A stretch of 64,000 nt of DNA from Parus major (GCF_001522545.3 NC_031769.1:18645875-18709874); one strand, 5' to 3'. Counted from the stretch's first letter, positions 38,191 through 52,237 are shown. Notes: a model not told the origin generated them from the letters alone. A program made the numbers and translations.

Positions 38191-40892
38191 AGTAATGTCT
38201 TGAGGTCTGTCTTTTGAAGTCCTTTCACTGCTCTAAAAAAAATATCAGGGACAAGTTTTTTTATTGGAGAGACCAGTATTCTGTTTGACCAAAATGTCTA
38301 AGCAAAAAGTTTCCAAGATATTCAGCATTTAGCTTGCTAATTCACGTGGAGAGAATCCAGTCAATAACAGGAAAACCTACCTTCAAATAGTTATATTAAC
38401 CCAGAACCCCCATACAGAGGAAAAATCAAATGGAGTTTTTCTCAGATAGAGGCTTATTTTGAGTGATACTAGAAGTGGTTATGATGACACGTAAATCAGA
38501 GCTTAAAGGAGTGCAAGAAAGTAAAGTAGTGAGAATATAGAGTTAAGTCAGAGGTGAAGCACCAAAGAATAAAATGTAAGGCAGGATATAGGTATTGAAA
38601 AATCTTGCAAGAGAACGAGAATTGTGTTAAAACGTGTGAAATGTCCTGTGGAGTCATCATGAGACCTACTAAAATGAGTTGTTCACAGGGGAGCAGCAAT
38701 TCTGGTTGGGAAAGAACTGTGTCAGGAGATGAGACTGCTCCTGTCAGAAAGATACTTTATTCTACTTGGCATGCTCAAGTGTTTTCTTCCCCATAAAAAA
38801 TTAAAAAGTCAAGAAAATCACTTAAGATTTGACAATAAACTGATAGTTAAAGGACAGCTTTAGATTTATTATATTGTTTATATCAAGTCAAATCAGCTCA
38901 CAGACTTGACTATTTTATCAGTGCTCCAGCTGTAGGGATATTGGCTGCTCTGATAAAATTAAATTGATTTGTTTCCCTCAGTTCTACACAAGCTACATCC
39001 TGCTTTGTCATATTTGGCTTCTGATAAAACACTACTGGCACACCGTTCCACCTCAAAATGCTGCCTGTGGCTCAAGCCTTTTTTCCCCAAGGAGTGACAT
39101 AAACCATCTGTGAGATGTAGATTTAGACATGAAGATTTAGACAGAAGCTAGTGGTTCTGATGATTTTTTTTTAGTTTAAAATGATAGAGCTGGACATGAA
39201 GGAAGACCTTGTGTTTTCACTCAGAGCCAGTGGCACACAGCACCAATGCTCTCAAGGCTGTACATAAGGTTTCTTGCTGTACCTTTAGAGCATCTGGGAA
39301 TACTGAAATTCCTTCCATTCTGCATTTTTCCTTTCTCTTTCTCCTACTCCACAAAAAAACAACAGTCAAACACAATGTACCATTACATCCATAAAGGAAT
39401 TATTAGCAGGTATCCTTTCTTGAAATTTCTGTCTAAAACATGAGAATTAGGTTTAATACCACCCTGTTGGTTTGTAACATTTATTTCTGGAGTTTTTTAG
39501 GCTTCAAAAATTTCTCTGCAAGAAGGCAGAGGCACATGTGTGAGGATTCCAATGATCTTCCTCTGAACAACCGTGCTTGCTTCTGGTCTTCTCCTCACTG
39601 AAGGCAATAAATTCCACGAGATCAAAACTGTTGATCTGAGCCAAATTTGTGATCTATTCCAGTTCTGCTCCTAATGGTCAATACTGTGGTCACAGACACT
39701 ATGACTTTGTGCAGCTGAGATATGTGAATGTCAAATGCTGTCTTTATACAAAGCTTCATTGCTTAGCTCCAGAAATGAATAACACAGCCATTGCTTTCTC
39801 CAATCTGTGCACTCAAGGTAAAAAATTCCCTTTGATGTTCTGTGACCTGGACAATGATCCAACAATGCCCTAGTCACCCACCTACTTTGTGAAAATCTGC
39901 CAGCTCCTGACAGCTGAAAACTGTCAAAAAAACTCCTGCAAAACCTTGTTCAGAGATCCCATACAAATGAAATGTGTGTTACAATTTACAGTTTCTTTTG
40001 CTTACCCAGGAGGTTCTCTAATAGAATATAGAAATATTCTCTTGTTTTCCTTGTATTCTTTTCACTTTACAGAAAAGAATGTCTCTTCCATGCTCACTGG
40101 CAAATTAGCTCACCCCTTTCTTTTCCATTGCTTCCACGTTTGAATGGCAAACTAATGGCTTGAATACTCAGCTGTCTCAGGTACTTGTGTAGTGAGGTTT
40201 TATGGTTTGAACTAAGTTGAAGAAGAAAAATGGTGATTTTTGCAAAGACAAATATTCTGTTCAGCTTGTGTAAATTTAATTTGGTGTCCACAGTTTCTCA
40301 AAATACAGTGATGTACTATCCTTTCTTCCAGAATTCCAGCACACACATCAGTTGTAAAACGAGCTTGATCTGAAGGTAAACTATAATGTTCCATTGATGT
40401 AGGTTGTTACTTACAAGACACCTGTGTCATTTGCAGCAGAAGCTGTAGAGAATGAGAAGGGCAATTATAAGAAAAAGAAGAACTGTTTCATATGGTGTTC
40501 TCTAGCAAATTGACTCCCTTCACAGAAATGCTCAGAGCAGAAATAAATTAAGGTGTATACATCCCTCAAGTACAATGCTGATGGGTACATAAGAAAAGAC
40601 CAGGAAAAAAAGGTCTCCTAAAAAGGCTTTGGGTGGCATGCAACAAAGTGCAACAAAATTTGAGGAGAAAAATATGAAATGGCTGTTTTTTGTAAACAAT
40701 GTGTATTCTCTTACTCCAATAAATCATGAGATGCACTGAGAAACATAGAAAGAAATTAAAGTATGCACATGCAAATGAAATTACAACTCTGCTTCTTCAG
40801 CAGTTCCTCAATTTCTTAATATATGAATACAACTTTGGAAATGCTAGGGTCTTTTTTCCCAATAATTTCTGTGTGTCTACATATATCAATCA

Positions 40893-40919
40893 TACATACA
40901 CGCACACACATATATATAT
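40893..40919. repeat. CA/TA dinucleotide tract
   Basis: ACATACACGCACACACATATATATAT, a short interrupted microsatellite. Confidence 0.8.
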
Positions 40920-41999
40920 CTGATTTAGTGTTTCATCTTAGTGAGATTTGAAAGCTACTTAGTAATGTCCTTAAAATTCAAATTTTCCTTTTTCTTTGTG
41001 GAGGAGGAGGAGCAGAAGCAGAGCAGTGAGAGTGTTAGGCATTATGGAACAGTTGACACGAAAATGGAAGATAATAAGAAAAAAATGTGACAAATCGTGC
41101 AATAACTAAATATTATTAGATAAATAAATTTATAGGGAAGTTTAAGAGTTAAAATAACTGTTGGGATAAATGACTCTGTAAACAAGCATTTTTCTGAGTA
41201 AGATTCAAATGAAGGACCACTGGGAATGCTAGTGAAACCAGTTTCAGACACTTGGATGAAAATTTATGGATTGTTGAAAAACATTTCAGCTGGATTTCTG
41301 AGAGAGGGCTACATGACATTTTTTGGTCTGGGTAAATTAAACCTGCTTCTTTGAAAAAATATAAGAATAGTATTCTCAATTAATCTCAATATTTCATCAG
41401 ACCTCTATATCAATGTTTGTATAATTTTTAATGTGGCAATTTTAATTATTAAAAAATTAGAAAACCAGATGGAATTACAAAACAGCAACAGATTACTTAA
41501 TTAACTTTTGCCTACTGGGATAAATAGAACATACCACAGAATATCTCAAAGCAGACACCAATGAGACACTATACATCCATTAGTATGCAGGAGGTTTGTT
41601 CTTCAGATAGCTGTTCTTATCAGACATAAGCATATGCCTATCAATCTTATTAAATAAACTCAGCAGCTCCTCACATTATAATCCACAGCATATAACATCA
41701 TGGCAAAAAATCTGAAGAAGAATTCTATGATGCTCCCTGCAGACCAGTGAAATCTCCCACCTAAGTACATGAGGTGGACAAAAATCAAAAAATAATTGCT
41801 ATTATTTTATGAAGGAATATAACATGTAGGTTAGTCTGCAAATACTAGAAAACATCCTTCAGCTGTGAAAGAGCCTTAACCCAAAAGTAATCAAAACATC
41901 AGATTTTAAAATTGTTGACATATTTGTCTGATCATATTACAAATGCTCTGTGAGCTCAATTGCATGACATCTATTACATACCTGGGTAAAAATAGGAGT

Positions 42000-43939
42000 G
42001 AATGAGATGAAGAGCAGACCTGTAAACTCATAATAATATAAATCTTCACTTATATGAAATATCCCTTGAATTTATTGCAGTAGTTTGTAGGTTTTTGTAG
42101 ATTTCTTGGTATAATTTGCAAAGATGTTCTCTGAAATATAAGTTCTTTCAAAAAGGATTCCAGAAGCTCTACAATTGCTTCTTTTGGAATGAACCCCAGC
42201 TGAGGACTTCCAAGATTCCCAGAAAAACTGATGATAATTATTGCACACCCAATACGTTCCTACATGATGTGCACTGATACCTTTTTATTTAATAAAAATG
42301 AGTGTCACCATATATATGTGCATACATTTGGTTATTGCTATCAGAATTAACAGCCTGCAATTTAACCCCAGCCTATTAGAAAAAGGGCTCAGCAGACCCA
42401 CACAAATGGAAACGACTACTTGCCACAGGTTTTCAACCAGGCTTCAAGACAATGTGTTTGTTAGTACCTTCAGATTAATACCAGTTAGTTTTTGAACAGT
42501 TTTAATCTCATGCTAGATGATTTAAACCAGATGAAAATAAAAATGTGTTACGAAAAATAAAAGAATACAGAAAATACAGTATTGTAGTATTTACTGAACA
42601 AAATAACAAAAACCATGTTCGCTTTTCTTTTTTTTAACAGCATTAAGTAATCAAATTTAGGCCATACAAGCATCAACAAGAAATGTAAGTAACTGTACTA
42701 TTAAGGTGGCATCTACAACTTTTTTAAACTGCTCAAAATCCAAAACCACAAATGTTGTATACCTCACTTAAAAATCATTCAAGTGCTTTGCACAGTATGT
42801 AAAAAAACTGATAGTAAATGACTGCTATGAAACGTACATGCAGCACCTGAATTTTATATTTCAATACCTCAGGCCCAGATCATCGAAGCATTTAGGTTTC
42901 CACTCCTCAGGGAAGCTCTGGGTCTCCATGTATATTAACCCCTTCCCTGAAAGGAGTAACTGGTTTTGACGGTGTGAATTTATAGCATTGTCTTTCCCTA
43001 TGCAGGGAGGGAAAGGGTCAATTTTACAGAAAGAATGGTTCCAATAGGCAGAAAGTTTATGGCACTGCAACTACATGAACCACCTTCCCTACACAACATA
43101 AAAATATTCTATTAAGGATTATTTTACAACTCAGTGGAAATATGCAGTAATGCAATTCATTTCCTTTGTCTGGATGACAAAAATGCAGTCTTAACAGTCA
43201 CAAGAACCCGCCTTGTGTTAGCTATAAAAAAAAATATATTTATATATATATTTATGCAACTACTATGTGCATTAAACAAAACCACTGTATGAATCAGCAG
43301 GGTTCAATAACACTTGTATCTGAATCTCTGGAAGGGGTGCATTGAAGTCTATGGTGCTTCTCAGTAAGGACTCACAATGAAATGGTAAAGAATAGAAACC
43401 CATTTATTTTAAATCTTATTTTTCTTACCCCATTGCCTAAGAAATGGTCCATAAGCTCTCTGGCAGCTAAAAGGATCTGTTGCCTTTACTTCAACCTACT
43501 GCTGAGAAATGAAAAATACACCTTTATACAAACCTGATAATTCATTTTTTAGTGAACACTAAAACTGAAAATCAGCCCAATGTCATTGTGAACTCCCATG
43601 AAATAATTCCACCATCGTGAAAATTCTCTCTTGTCTTCGCTTCTTACCAATCTGTATATCATATGAGTTGTTTAGCAGGCTAGTAATCAGCAATGTACAA
43701 GAAACATTGTATTACTCCTGGAAAGCATTTACATTGTGACTCAGGTTGGCTGGTTAATTTAGAATTGAAAAGTGTATTTCACTTATATAAATGTTGGAAA
43801 AATCCTTTTTTTTTCTTCTTTACCTGTCTTAAGATACTTTTCTCAATCACTGTGAACACTGATCAGTGCCCTTTGCACTGAAATGGTACAGATTTTTTCC
43901 TCAGTCTTTGAGATAACAGAGAAGACTTGAACCAAAGGG
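42000..43939. other. Possible distal 3' UTR of PLXDC2 or adjacent intergenic DNA
   Basis: No coding exon is visible here. If PLXDC2 uses a distal poly(A) site, this segment would be transcribed as a long 3' UTR. AATAAA hexamers on the minus strand at 43404, 42284 and 42071 are candidate ends. An AT microsatellite sits at 43226-43254. The stretch around 42860-43080 is more balanced in base composition than its surroundings and could be conserved UTR sequence, which is an inference from composition only. Confidence 0.25.
43226..43254. repeat. A-run and TA tract
   Basis: An A-run followed by TATATTTATATATATATT. It lies in the possible distal 3' UTR of PLXDC2. Confidence 0.75.
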
Positions 43940-44266
43940 CAATACCCTTGCGCACCAAAGCTTTATTATATTTCTGATTACTGTGCATCCCCACACCTAA
44001 ACAAATGACACGGCACTTGTGCCAGTTCTGATACTGTAGGTGTCCACTGACAAGTGTTCTGCATGAACCATTGTGTCTCAGTCCACTAACAAAAACTACT
44101 GTGCAGTAGTAATCTGGTATCTTAGATAATTTTTCTTCTTGGACAAAGTTTATCCAGAATCTTCTTTCTATCAGGCTACAGCAGCTTAGGGCTCCTTTTC
44201 TTTAAAGAGAGGCAAAATAAATGTCTTACACCTGTAGGCCAGTACTGGTGTTCTGTCCCAGAAATT
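43940..44266 (-). other. PLXDC2: PLXDC2 proximal 3' UTR (candidate)
   Basis: The minus strand directly after the TAA stop must be 3' UTR. The first AATAAA on that strand is at 43962-43967. It is followed within about 30 bases by GCTTTGGTG and then a G/T-rich run, which fits a cleavage and polyadenylation site. That would give a UTR of about 300 bases. More AATAAA hexamers on the minus strand at 43404-43409, 42284-42289 and 42071-42076 could serve longer forms, so the true end is not fixed by sequence alone. Confidence 0.45.
43962..43967 (-). promoter_or_regulatory. Candidate PLXDC2 polyadenylation signal
   Basis: This is an AATAAA hexamer on the minus strand, about 300 bases after the PLXDC2 stop codon, with G/T-rich sequence just downstream. 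It is the first canonical hexamer after the stop. In AT-rich DNA the hexamer occurs often by chance, so its use is inferred only from position. Confidence 0.4.
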
Positions 44267-44383
<117 letters not shown>

Positions 44384-46731
44384 CTACAACAGCAACAAGA
44401 AAAGAAACTTTTATGAAGGGTACTACAGTGAATTGTTAATAAAAAGATCTAACAATATCCTGCAATTTCGACCTCGCATACTAAACCACACTCCCTGTAG
44501 GAATAGAAAGGTGCAGTTCAGCAGCAGCAAAAGTCAGAGGAACTAATCCCTCCTTTCGTGACTGTTCTCAAACATGTAAACAATTACCCCTACTCTTAGC
44601 AAAGAGGATGAAATAGCTCCTGTCTAAAATGGTAGATTATCAGATTTGTCATGTGAAGAACTGATGATCCACTAATGTCTAGAGGATCTGTCCTAGTTCC
44701 TTCCTAGTTCTGCATGTGGGAAATAGGTGGCAGAGTTGACAGGAACTTTAATTAAAAAAATTATTTAGGATAAAATTCTGGCAGGCTTATGCAGGACTAT
44801 GAAAGTAATGACTTTCTATTTCAAGTGCTATATTTTTTACTTGAGTAGTTTACTTTGATCATTCAAATAAAATAAACATTTTTATTTAAACTCTTAAGGG
44901 CTTTGGATACAAGGGCCTTAAGAATCTTAACCAATTTCCACTAGGATCTTGGGTGCCTGCTTTAGAAACAGCTAATAAACAGACAAAATAAACAGTTATT
45001 TTCTAGGGCAGCTAAAGCAATTCCTGTATTATTATGGTATCTCTAGGTCTGAAAACTGCTTTAAACAATTTGCATTTTCAAACAAATTAATGTCAGGTAA
45101 GGCTCAGATTTTGGGTGACCAATCTGAAATTATGTCAAAGGGAATAGCTTTCAGGGAAATAGGGAAACTCCTTAATTGAGTCAGTGAGAAGAAAAAGCTT
45201 TCCTAAAAAGATTTTTCCCTATTAAAATTTTTATCTGCCAAATATACTGATTTATTTCTCTTTACTGAAAAGAGTTACAATGTGCTTGAAAGGAGGGCTA
45301 GAAGATACAGCTACTTATATAGAAACATTGCAGGAAAATGAGAGGAGAATCAATGAAAACAACTTACAGCCTATATTTTCATTGACAGTTCAAAAACGAA
45401 ATAGTTTTACTTTATGATCTTTCTTCTGAATATAAACACTGCATTTGATTTTCTGTCCCTATAATACCCCATTTTTATTTCCTTTCAATCACAAAGGATA
45501 CTTCATGCTGCTGGGGGTGTTGTTGGTGATTTGCTATTGGTGAATATGATATTTTGCTGGGACTCATGGTGCTGTTGGGCAGGAGTCACTACAGAAACCT
45601 TGAGGTGCCACTGAACCTTGCTCCCAAAAAACCACACAGCTGACTGCAGGTACAGCACAAAGTCTTCCTCAGTGATCATTGTCAGGAATATACCACATAA
45701 AAACTACTGCTTCCTTTTCCTCCCATTGCAGATCAGGTTACTTTTGAGGTGTTCAGAGTTAAATTCTGTTTGGCAGGTAATTTAAAATCCCAGGTCTTTC
45801 AGTGCAGCACCATCCTACAAAGTAGGAAGGCAGAACACTGTCTTCTTTAATGGATGTCTCTTCCTAACAAGAAAACTTAGTCTATTCAAACTTTAGAGAG
45901 TTTTTTTTAACCCAAGCTTGATTCTATGTGTTTTCAAAATTAAGAAGGACATTTTGGTTAGTGCTAAAGAAAAAAGGTCATATTCCGTTTTCAGGCTCAC
46001 TAAAGTAAATCAAGAATAATACAATTAAATGTAAAGGGTTTATTTCAGATTTACACTGGAACGAATGAGAAAGGAATTTGAGGGAGAAGTCTCTAATGAA
46101 AATGGAAAAGGAAAAACCACTGGAAAAGGAGCAGGAAAGAATAACTAGAAACAGTACCAAAATGGCAACATCTAAGGATGAGCTTTTAATATACTAAGTT
46201 GCTCACTAATTTTATCATGTACCTATGATTAGTTACTACTTCATTGCTACATTGATGATAGATACTAAATTTACCATTTTATGCTACTCTTTTTAATTTA
46301 CCTTTCCAGATGATTAGTTATGGAACAGATGTGTATCAGTTTTAATGATACAAAGCCGTAAGACATAAATATGACCTGTTTTTCCAGAAATAAAGCAAAA
46401 GACTTGAAGGTCATCTTCTAATATCGCAGTTACAGTTTTTTGCAGTTTCTTGTCACGTCTGAGGTGAGATTTTCCCTTTATAGTGATTGTTTAATTTCAG
46501 CTTCATTATGTGCATGTTGACAGTTTTAAAAGAGAGCACTGACAAACTATCAATTCATTACCTTATGTAACCCCTCAAAGGCTGTAAAAATATTTCAGCT
46601 TTAACTGAAAAAAACAAAAGTAACTTGATAGATTTTGTGATACAAAGTTCCTTCAGTTGCTGAAGCAGCTCAGGAAAAAAACCTAATGCATTCTTGCTCT
46701 TCTTTCTCTGTGAAGGCTAATTAAAATACAG

Positions 46732-46749
46732 CCCACCCCCCCACCCCCC
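46732..46749 (-). repeat. C-rich tract with G-quadruplex potential on the minus strand
   Basis: The plus strand reads CCC A CCCCCCC A CCCCCC, so the minus strand, which is the PLXDC2 transcript strand, has G-runs of 6, 7 and 3. These are enough guanines for a four-stranded fold. It is intronic. C/A-rich sequence (CCAAAC, ACCCC motifs) continues to about 46800. Confidence 0.7.
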
Positions 46750-49700
46750 ATCAAACAAACTAAAATACACCAAACAACCCCACCAAACCCAAACCAAACT
46801 GGGAGAAAGCAAGCTCAGTATTTAATTAACTAATTCTCTATTTTAGCAGGAAAAAATGTTTCTTCCTCTGGAATCAGAACACTTAAAGGAAATCCTCTGA
46901 GCTGTGGCCGGAGAGGTGTAACTCCTTCTTCCTTTCAGTGTATTACAAAGCAGGAAAACAGGACTAGTATTTTTTTCATTTTTTGAAGCTTCCTTGAGTT
47001 CACTATTTTAAGCAGTGAAATTGAGAGAAAAGCACTTGTGGCCCTACACAACCAGGTTGCAGAAGAAATATGACATGCAGGAAAATAATTTATGATACAC
47101 ATTAAAAAGTTAATTCCTATTGAAGATCAGTAAGATAAAAGGAAAATATCCAGCAGTTCAATAATCCATGGAAAGTGAGGTCAACCTTTCATGTTTCCTA
47201 CATTATGTCTCTTTACACCATTGCTGGTGGCTGTGCAGGATGTTTGACTTCCTGCAGAAATACAAAGACTAAAATAAGGATATTTATATCCATCTTGCAG
47301 AAGAGGCGGAACTTATACCTTTTGTCTTCATTCTGAGGGAAAACAGAAGGGATTCCACCTATTAAAACTAAAGGGTGAAAACTGGAGTAACTTTTCACTC
47401 TGTTTGCAAGGAAAGTGCGTTCCAACTGTATTCTTGTTCCTGATCAGTTTCTTTTGACATCTTTCAATATCAGGGATTTTTTTGAGCCTTACAGGGCCTC
47501 GTTTATCTATGAAAATCATAGGATCTTATTTAGACATGTTAAAAATTTTTGATATATATCTGAGTGCAGTTAATTGAATATAGTCTAAATAAAACTCAGT
47601 TGTTATGATCTGATCATAGTTTCTAGTGTTACAGTCGATTTTTTTCAGGTTGCTAGCCATAGACCACTTTATTTCCTGCTGAACAGTAACCAATACTACA
47701 AGACCAGTTACAGGAGGAGGGACAGTTGTGTAAAGCTGGTTGCAATACTGGTATCTGAAGACTGAGCCCCTCATTCTGAGAGGTTTTGATGCTGACGTTA
47801 TCACTATCTCTAAAATTTATGCCATGTACCACTGTTCATCTGAGACAGTAATTTATCAAAAGCAGTTGTAATAATGTATATTTTGTTAGCTGCAGCAATG
47901 ATGGGTTTTTACATTTCCTTTCATACATCTGCATGAAGACAAGTTTCTACCAGTAATGGACCGAAGGAACTTGGCAACAGGTATTACATATTTGATATTC
48001 TTACATCCTAGCCTCTATTATCCCCATCTTATCCTTAAGTCTATATTTCCCTGAGTACACAAAAATGGAATGAGAACAATTCTGTACAGATCCGCAGTTT
48101 CAGAAGAGCAGTGAAAGAAAAATGAAATATTTACCCCTCTGTCATCTCCTCAACTCTGCCACACACATTTTGTTCCGAAAGATTTCTAAAACACTATCAA
48201 AAGTTTCTTTGTATATTTCAACCAGCATAAAATCCCGGAGTGCTTGTGCATGCATCAGCTCTTCATTCGTATTCAGCAGTAAAACTGAACAGTGGATTTC
48301 ATGACATGTGCACACTCTTTTAAAAACTGAATTTACATGAATATAAATACTTGACATAGCATGAGAAGGTCAATCTTTCAAAGTCTTGACTCTCCAGAGC
48401 TCCCTAGTAAACTTGATTTACCACTAAACTACACAGAAGCTGAAGTTGTTGAGCACCTTTTAGAATGAATGCTCTGGCACAACTTTGTCTCCTCTGTCCA
48501 TTTTTTTTTTTTTATATTTCAATCTTTCCAACTTCCAGAGGACTGGTTTACTGTGTCTACTGAAGGGCTGCACCTTACATTTCCACTGATGCCAATTTCT
48601 TTGTCTAATTCAGGAGCATAGGCACATTTATAACTATTTAAAAGCTGTACTCTTTAACCACACTTTGTCAAGAGAGCCTATTTAACTCTGATGATATGGA
48701 AATATGCAAATATGGAGCTATCCAAATTCTGGATTTATTGTCAAAACTTCAGAAAATCTCCTGTGACTTACTAAAATAGATTAAGAAAAAGGAAACAAAA
48801 CTACAGTAAGGTCTTACTAAATGTTAATCTGATACTCTTCAAGATCCATTAGTCTAAGTACTTGTCCAGTGTTAATTTGCCTGAATAGTCAGGTTTCATG
48901 TGAAAAGTAAAGATCTTTCTGTTACCAATTACCTTGACCATAACATGTATTTTTGTGCTCAGTTGCCTGAAATTTGTGCATCTTTAATTTCTTCTAGAAA
49001 CACCCAAATTATTTGGCAAATCACAGTCAGAAGTGAATGTAGCTACTAGTATCTGAAACTATACCCTGATATATTTTCCCAGGAATAAGAGAACAATTGC
49101 CTGACATCATGTTAAACTTGTATTTTGAAGAAACTGTTTTCAAGTAAGGATTGCTTCAGACTTAAGATTCAGTAGAGTCATTTACTGGCTTCATTTATTT
49201 TTCTTTTTGATAGAACTACTTGTTTAATGTATCTTTTTGTGATTTAAACCATCTTTCTATAACGGTTTCTGCAGTCTTATGTTCATCTGAGGAGTTGGCA
49301 GCTGAAGGACGAGAAACAGAATGCCTCCTTCCTCTACACCTTTGACTTTTATTGTCAGTGTTGATTATTTATTTTAGTGCTTCTCCCTTGTGGTCGATTT
49401 AGATTTCCCTTGCTGAACTGCTGGTTCCTGCTGAGCTGGATAAGCTTTGGAAAAATAACTTTACTATCAGTACTAGGCAATGACAGAGAGATCAATGACA
49501 ATACCCCAAATGCCAGGATACTGCAGGACTTTGAAAGAAGGGAAAAATGATACCTGTTCTCTTCTTTTTAATCATCATCTTAATGAAAAGCAATTCAGCC
49601 TGAACATCTGGACAAAAACTAATTGATGACCATGTTAAGCCTATTTCAAACATAATCCCCTGTAAAAAACAATGGGCCATGTCCCAGAAGAAAACAGCAG

Positions 49701-50321
49701 AGCTGTGTGAGCTCCATCAGCTGGTTTAGACAGCTGAGGATCTAATTCTTTTTACAAAAAAACTTTTTTTTTTTTAATCTGTCTCCTATTTACTTATTTT
49801 TTGAAGACACACTGTATTTGTGATATTAATGCAGAAACCTAGAAATAGTGCATGGAAAACATGGCTGGATGTCAAATCTAGCTCTTATTTGTGTTTAAGC
49901 AGAGAGGTAAAATGGTGAGCCAGAATTGCCCATTAATTTCCTGAGCTCTGAATACCAAGAACTCCAGCATTTTAAACTATTTTCTCATATAATTTCCTTC
50001 CTCTAAGCAGATAGGTGATGAGCAGAAGGTCAAAATCTGAAGAAAATCTACTGCTAGATGTGTGTGCCAGTGAATGTTTTCAGATACCAAAATACAATCC
50101 CCTATACAGCCCACCATTAAAAAACCCCAGTATTTATTGCTTTCTCAGAGCACCCCACCTAGGGCTCAGTATTTAGAAGTCATCTCAGTTCATGCTAAGA
50201 GTCTAAATGCTGTCAGCTTTAAGTGAGGCAGAGTTAAATGACAGGAATGCAGATCCTTTCATGCTGGTTGGTCTTTATGGTATAAAACAGTCCCAGCCTT
50301 ATTTCATTTACTAGTGAAGAT

Positions 50322-50360
50322 ATAATTTAAGTTAAATCAAGGACATAATTTAAGTTAAAT
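50322..50360 (+). repeat. Short tandem duplication, period 23
   Basis: The 16-mer ATAATTTAAGTTAAAT occurs at 50322-50337 and again at 50345-50360 without difference. Just to the right, an octamer motif ATGCAAAT lies at 50377-50384 and AAGGTGCAT is repeated. Confidence 0.85.
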
Positions 50361-50603
50361 AATGGATTTAAGGTGCATGCAAATCATGGAGTCAAGGTGC
50401 ATCCTCCATGCTCTGATCACACATTATTATTTATTTGTTGAAGATCTGCAGCTGTTTTTTATTTCCTCCCTCCCTGTCTTTTTCCTGAAGGTCACTCCCG
50501 GGCTTGATAGCACCAGTTCAATTCTCTGTGTAGCCATTAAAACAGACTCCTGAAATTACCCATTTTAAACATCTGAGATTAAGTAAAACAACCAACAAAA
50601 AAG

Positions 50604-50636
50604 GTATGTGCATGTGTGTACATGTGTACATATATG
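50604..50636. repeat. TG/TA dinucleotide tract
   Basis: TATGTGCATGTGTGTACATG followed by TGTACATATATG. Short imperfect alternating tract. Confidence 0.7.
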
Positions 50637-51408
50637 TTTCTATGCAGCTGAACCAGCAAAATAAAGCTCTGGAATACCTCCAAGGAGGCTGGGAACATGA
50701 AGGCAAAAGCTGTGACCTTCAGAATAGGATCTAAACTCAAAAGAATGTTAATTTTTAACCACAGACATCCACAGTGCTCTTCAATGTGTGACATATTAAC
50801 TACTATTAATACATAGACAGCCACTAATACGTAAGCTCTGAATTCATTCATATTCTTACAGCTTTGGAGTCCACATATGTTAATAAGTTTTGTAATTATA
50901 AGCTGAATACAAGAGAAAGACTCTTTTGTCTGAGGTTAAGAAGTCCTAATTTGAAATGTCATTTTAGACTCCTTAAAATCCTTTGCCCCCAGAGAATCAC
51001 CAAAGTAAAATTTTATTGAGCTGTTGTCAAGTCTCCTGTAATCATCCTTGTCAATGGTATCATTGAGTCCATCTGGGAAGAGACACCCCAGTATCACCAG
51101 AAACCCCAGTGTTTCACTCCTTACCTTATCACAGAATCATAAAATATTCTGAGTTGGAAGGGACCCACAAGGGCCATTGAGTCCAACTCCCAGCCCAGCA
51201 CTATCCCCAAAAGTCACAACATGTGCCTGTGAGTATTGCCAAATGCTTCTTTAACTCTATCAGGCTTGGTGCTGTGACCACATTCCTGGGGAGCTGTTCC
51301 AGTGCCCAACCACCCTCTGGGTGAAGAACCTTTTCTAACCTAAACCTTTCCTGACACAACCTCAGGTCATTCCCTCAGGTCCTGTCACTGGTCACCAGAG
51401 AGAAGAGA

Positions 51409-52104
51409 TCAGTGCCTGCCCCTCCTCTTCCCCTCGTGAGGAAGTTGTGGATTCCAATGAGGTCTCCCCTCAGTTTCCTCCAGGCTGAACAGACCAAGTG
51501 ACTTCAGCCACCATAAGTGGCAACAAAGATTGCTCTCCTTTGGATTCCCTCTAATAATTATTTTCTTACATCGTAGCACCCAGAACGGCTCCCAGCACTG
51601 GAGGTGAGGCCGTCCCAGCTCAGAGCAGAGCAGGACAATTCCCTCCCTTGCCTGGCTGGCCATGCTGTGTCTGATGACCCCCAGGACAGGGCTGGCCCTC
51701 CTGGCTGCCAGGGCACTGCTGGCTCATGTGCAACTTGCCAAGGAGCAGGACCCCCAGGTCCTTTTCCATTACACTGCTTTCCAGCATCTCATTCCCCAGT
51801 CTGTCTGTACATCCACAGCTGCCCCATCCCAGGTGAAGAATCTGACACTTTCCCTTGTTGAGTTTCATGTGGTTTGTTGAACTGGACATCTTGTGCAGAA
51901 GGACACTGTGAGAACTATCACTGAAAGCTTTACTGAAATCCAAAAAATCTTATAATCAACTGTCTCTTCTTGACAAACCAGCTGGGTTACCTTGTCATAA
52001 AAATCAGGTTTGATGAGGCCTCTCATGAGACCATGCTGGCTGTGACCAGTGACTGAGTTGTCTTTAAGGTGTGTTTCAACATCTCTCAGAATAATCTTCT
52101 CCAT
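51409..52104 (-). pseudogene. CR1 reverse transcriptase remnant with core deletion
   Basis: The minus strand shows KIILRDVETHLKDNSVTGHSQHG, then FYDKVTQLV, a frame change, DFSKAF with altered following residues, and VLLHKMSSS. It then jumps directly to [17 protein letters not shown] and [14 protein letters not shown], and later GLFSLEE. In an intact CR1 reverse transcriptase, about 100 residues carrying the PQGS and FADD blocks lie between these segments. Their absence means the catalytic centre was deleted in this copy or its source. It cannot encode a working polymerase. Confidence 0.85.
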
Positions 52105-52237
52105 AATTTTATCAGGAACTGAAGTGAGACTGACAGGCCTGTAGTTTACGGGGTCCTCCTTCTTGCCTTTTTTGAAAGTTCAGACGGCTTACACCAGCTT
52201 CCAGTCAGCTGCAACTTCTTCATATTCCCAAGACTGC

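Larger units (their letters stand above)
37501..41999. other. Intergenic AT-rich DNA
   Basis: This contains the homeodomain-motif cluster at 38085-38190 and a CA/TA tract at 40893-40919. No gene or mobile element is recognisable. Confidence 0.55.
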
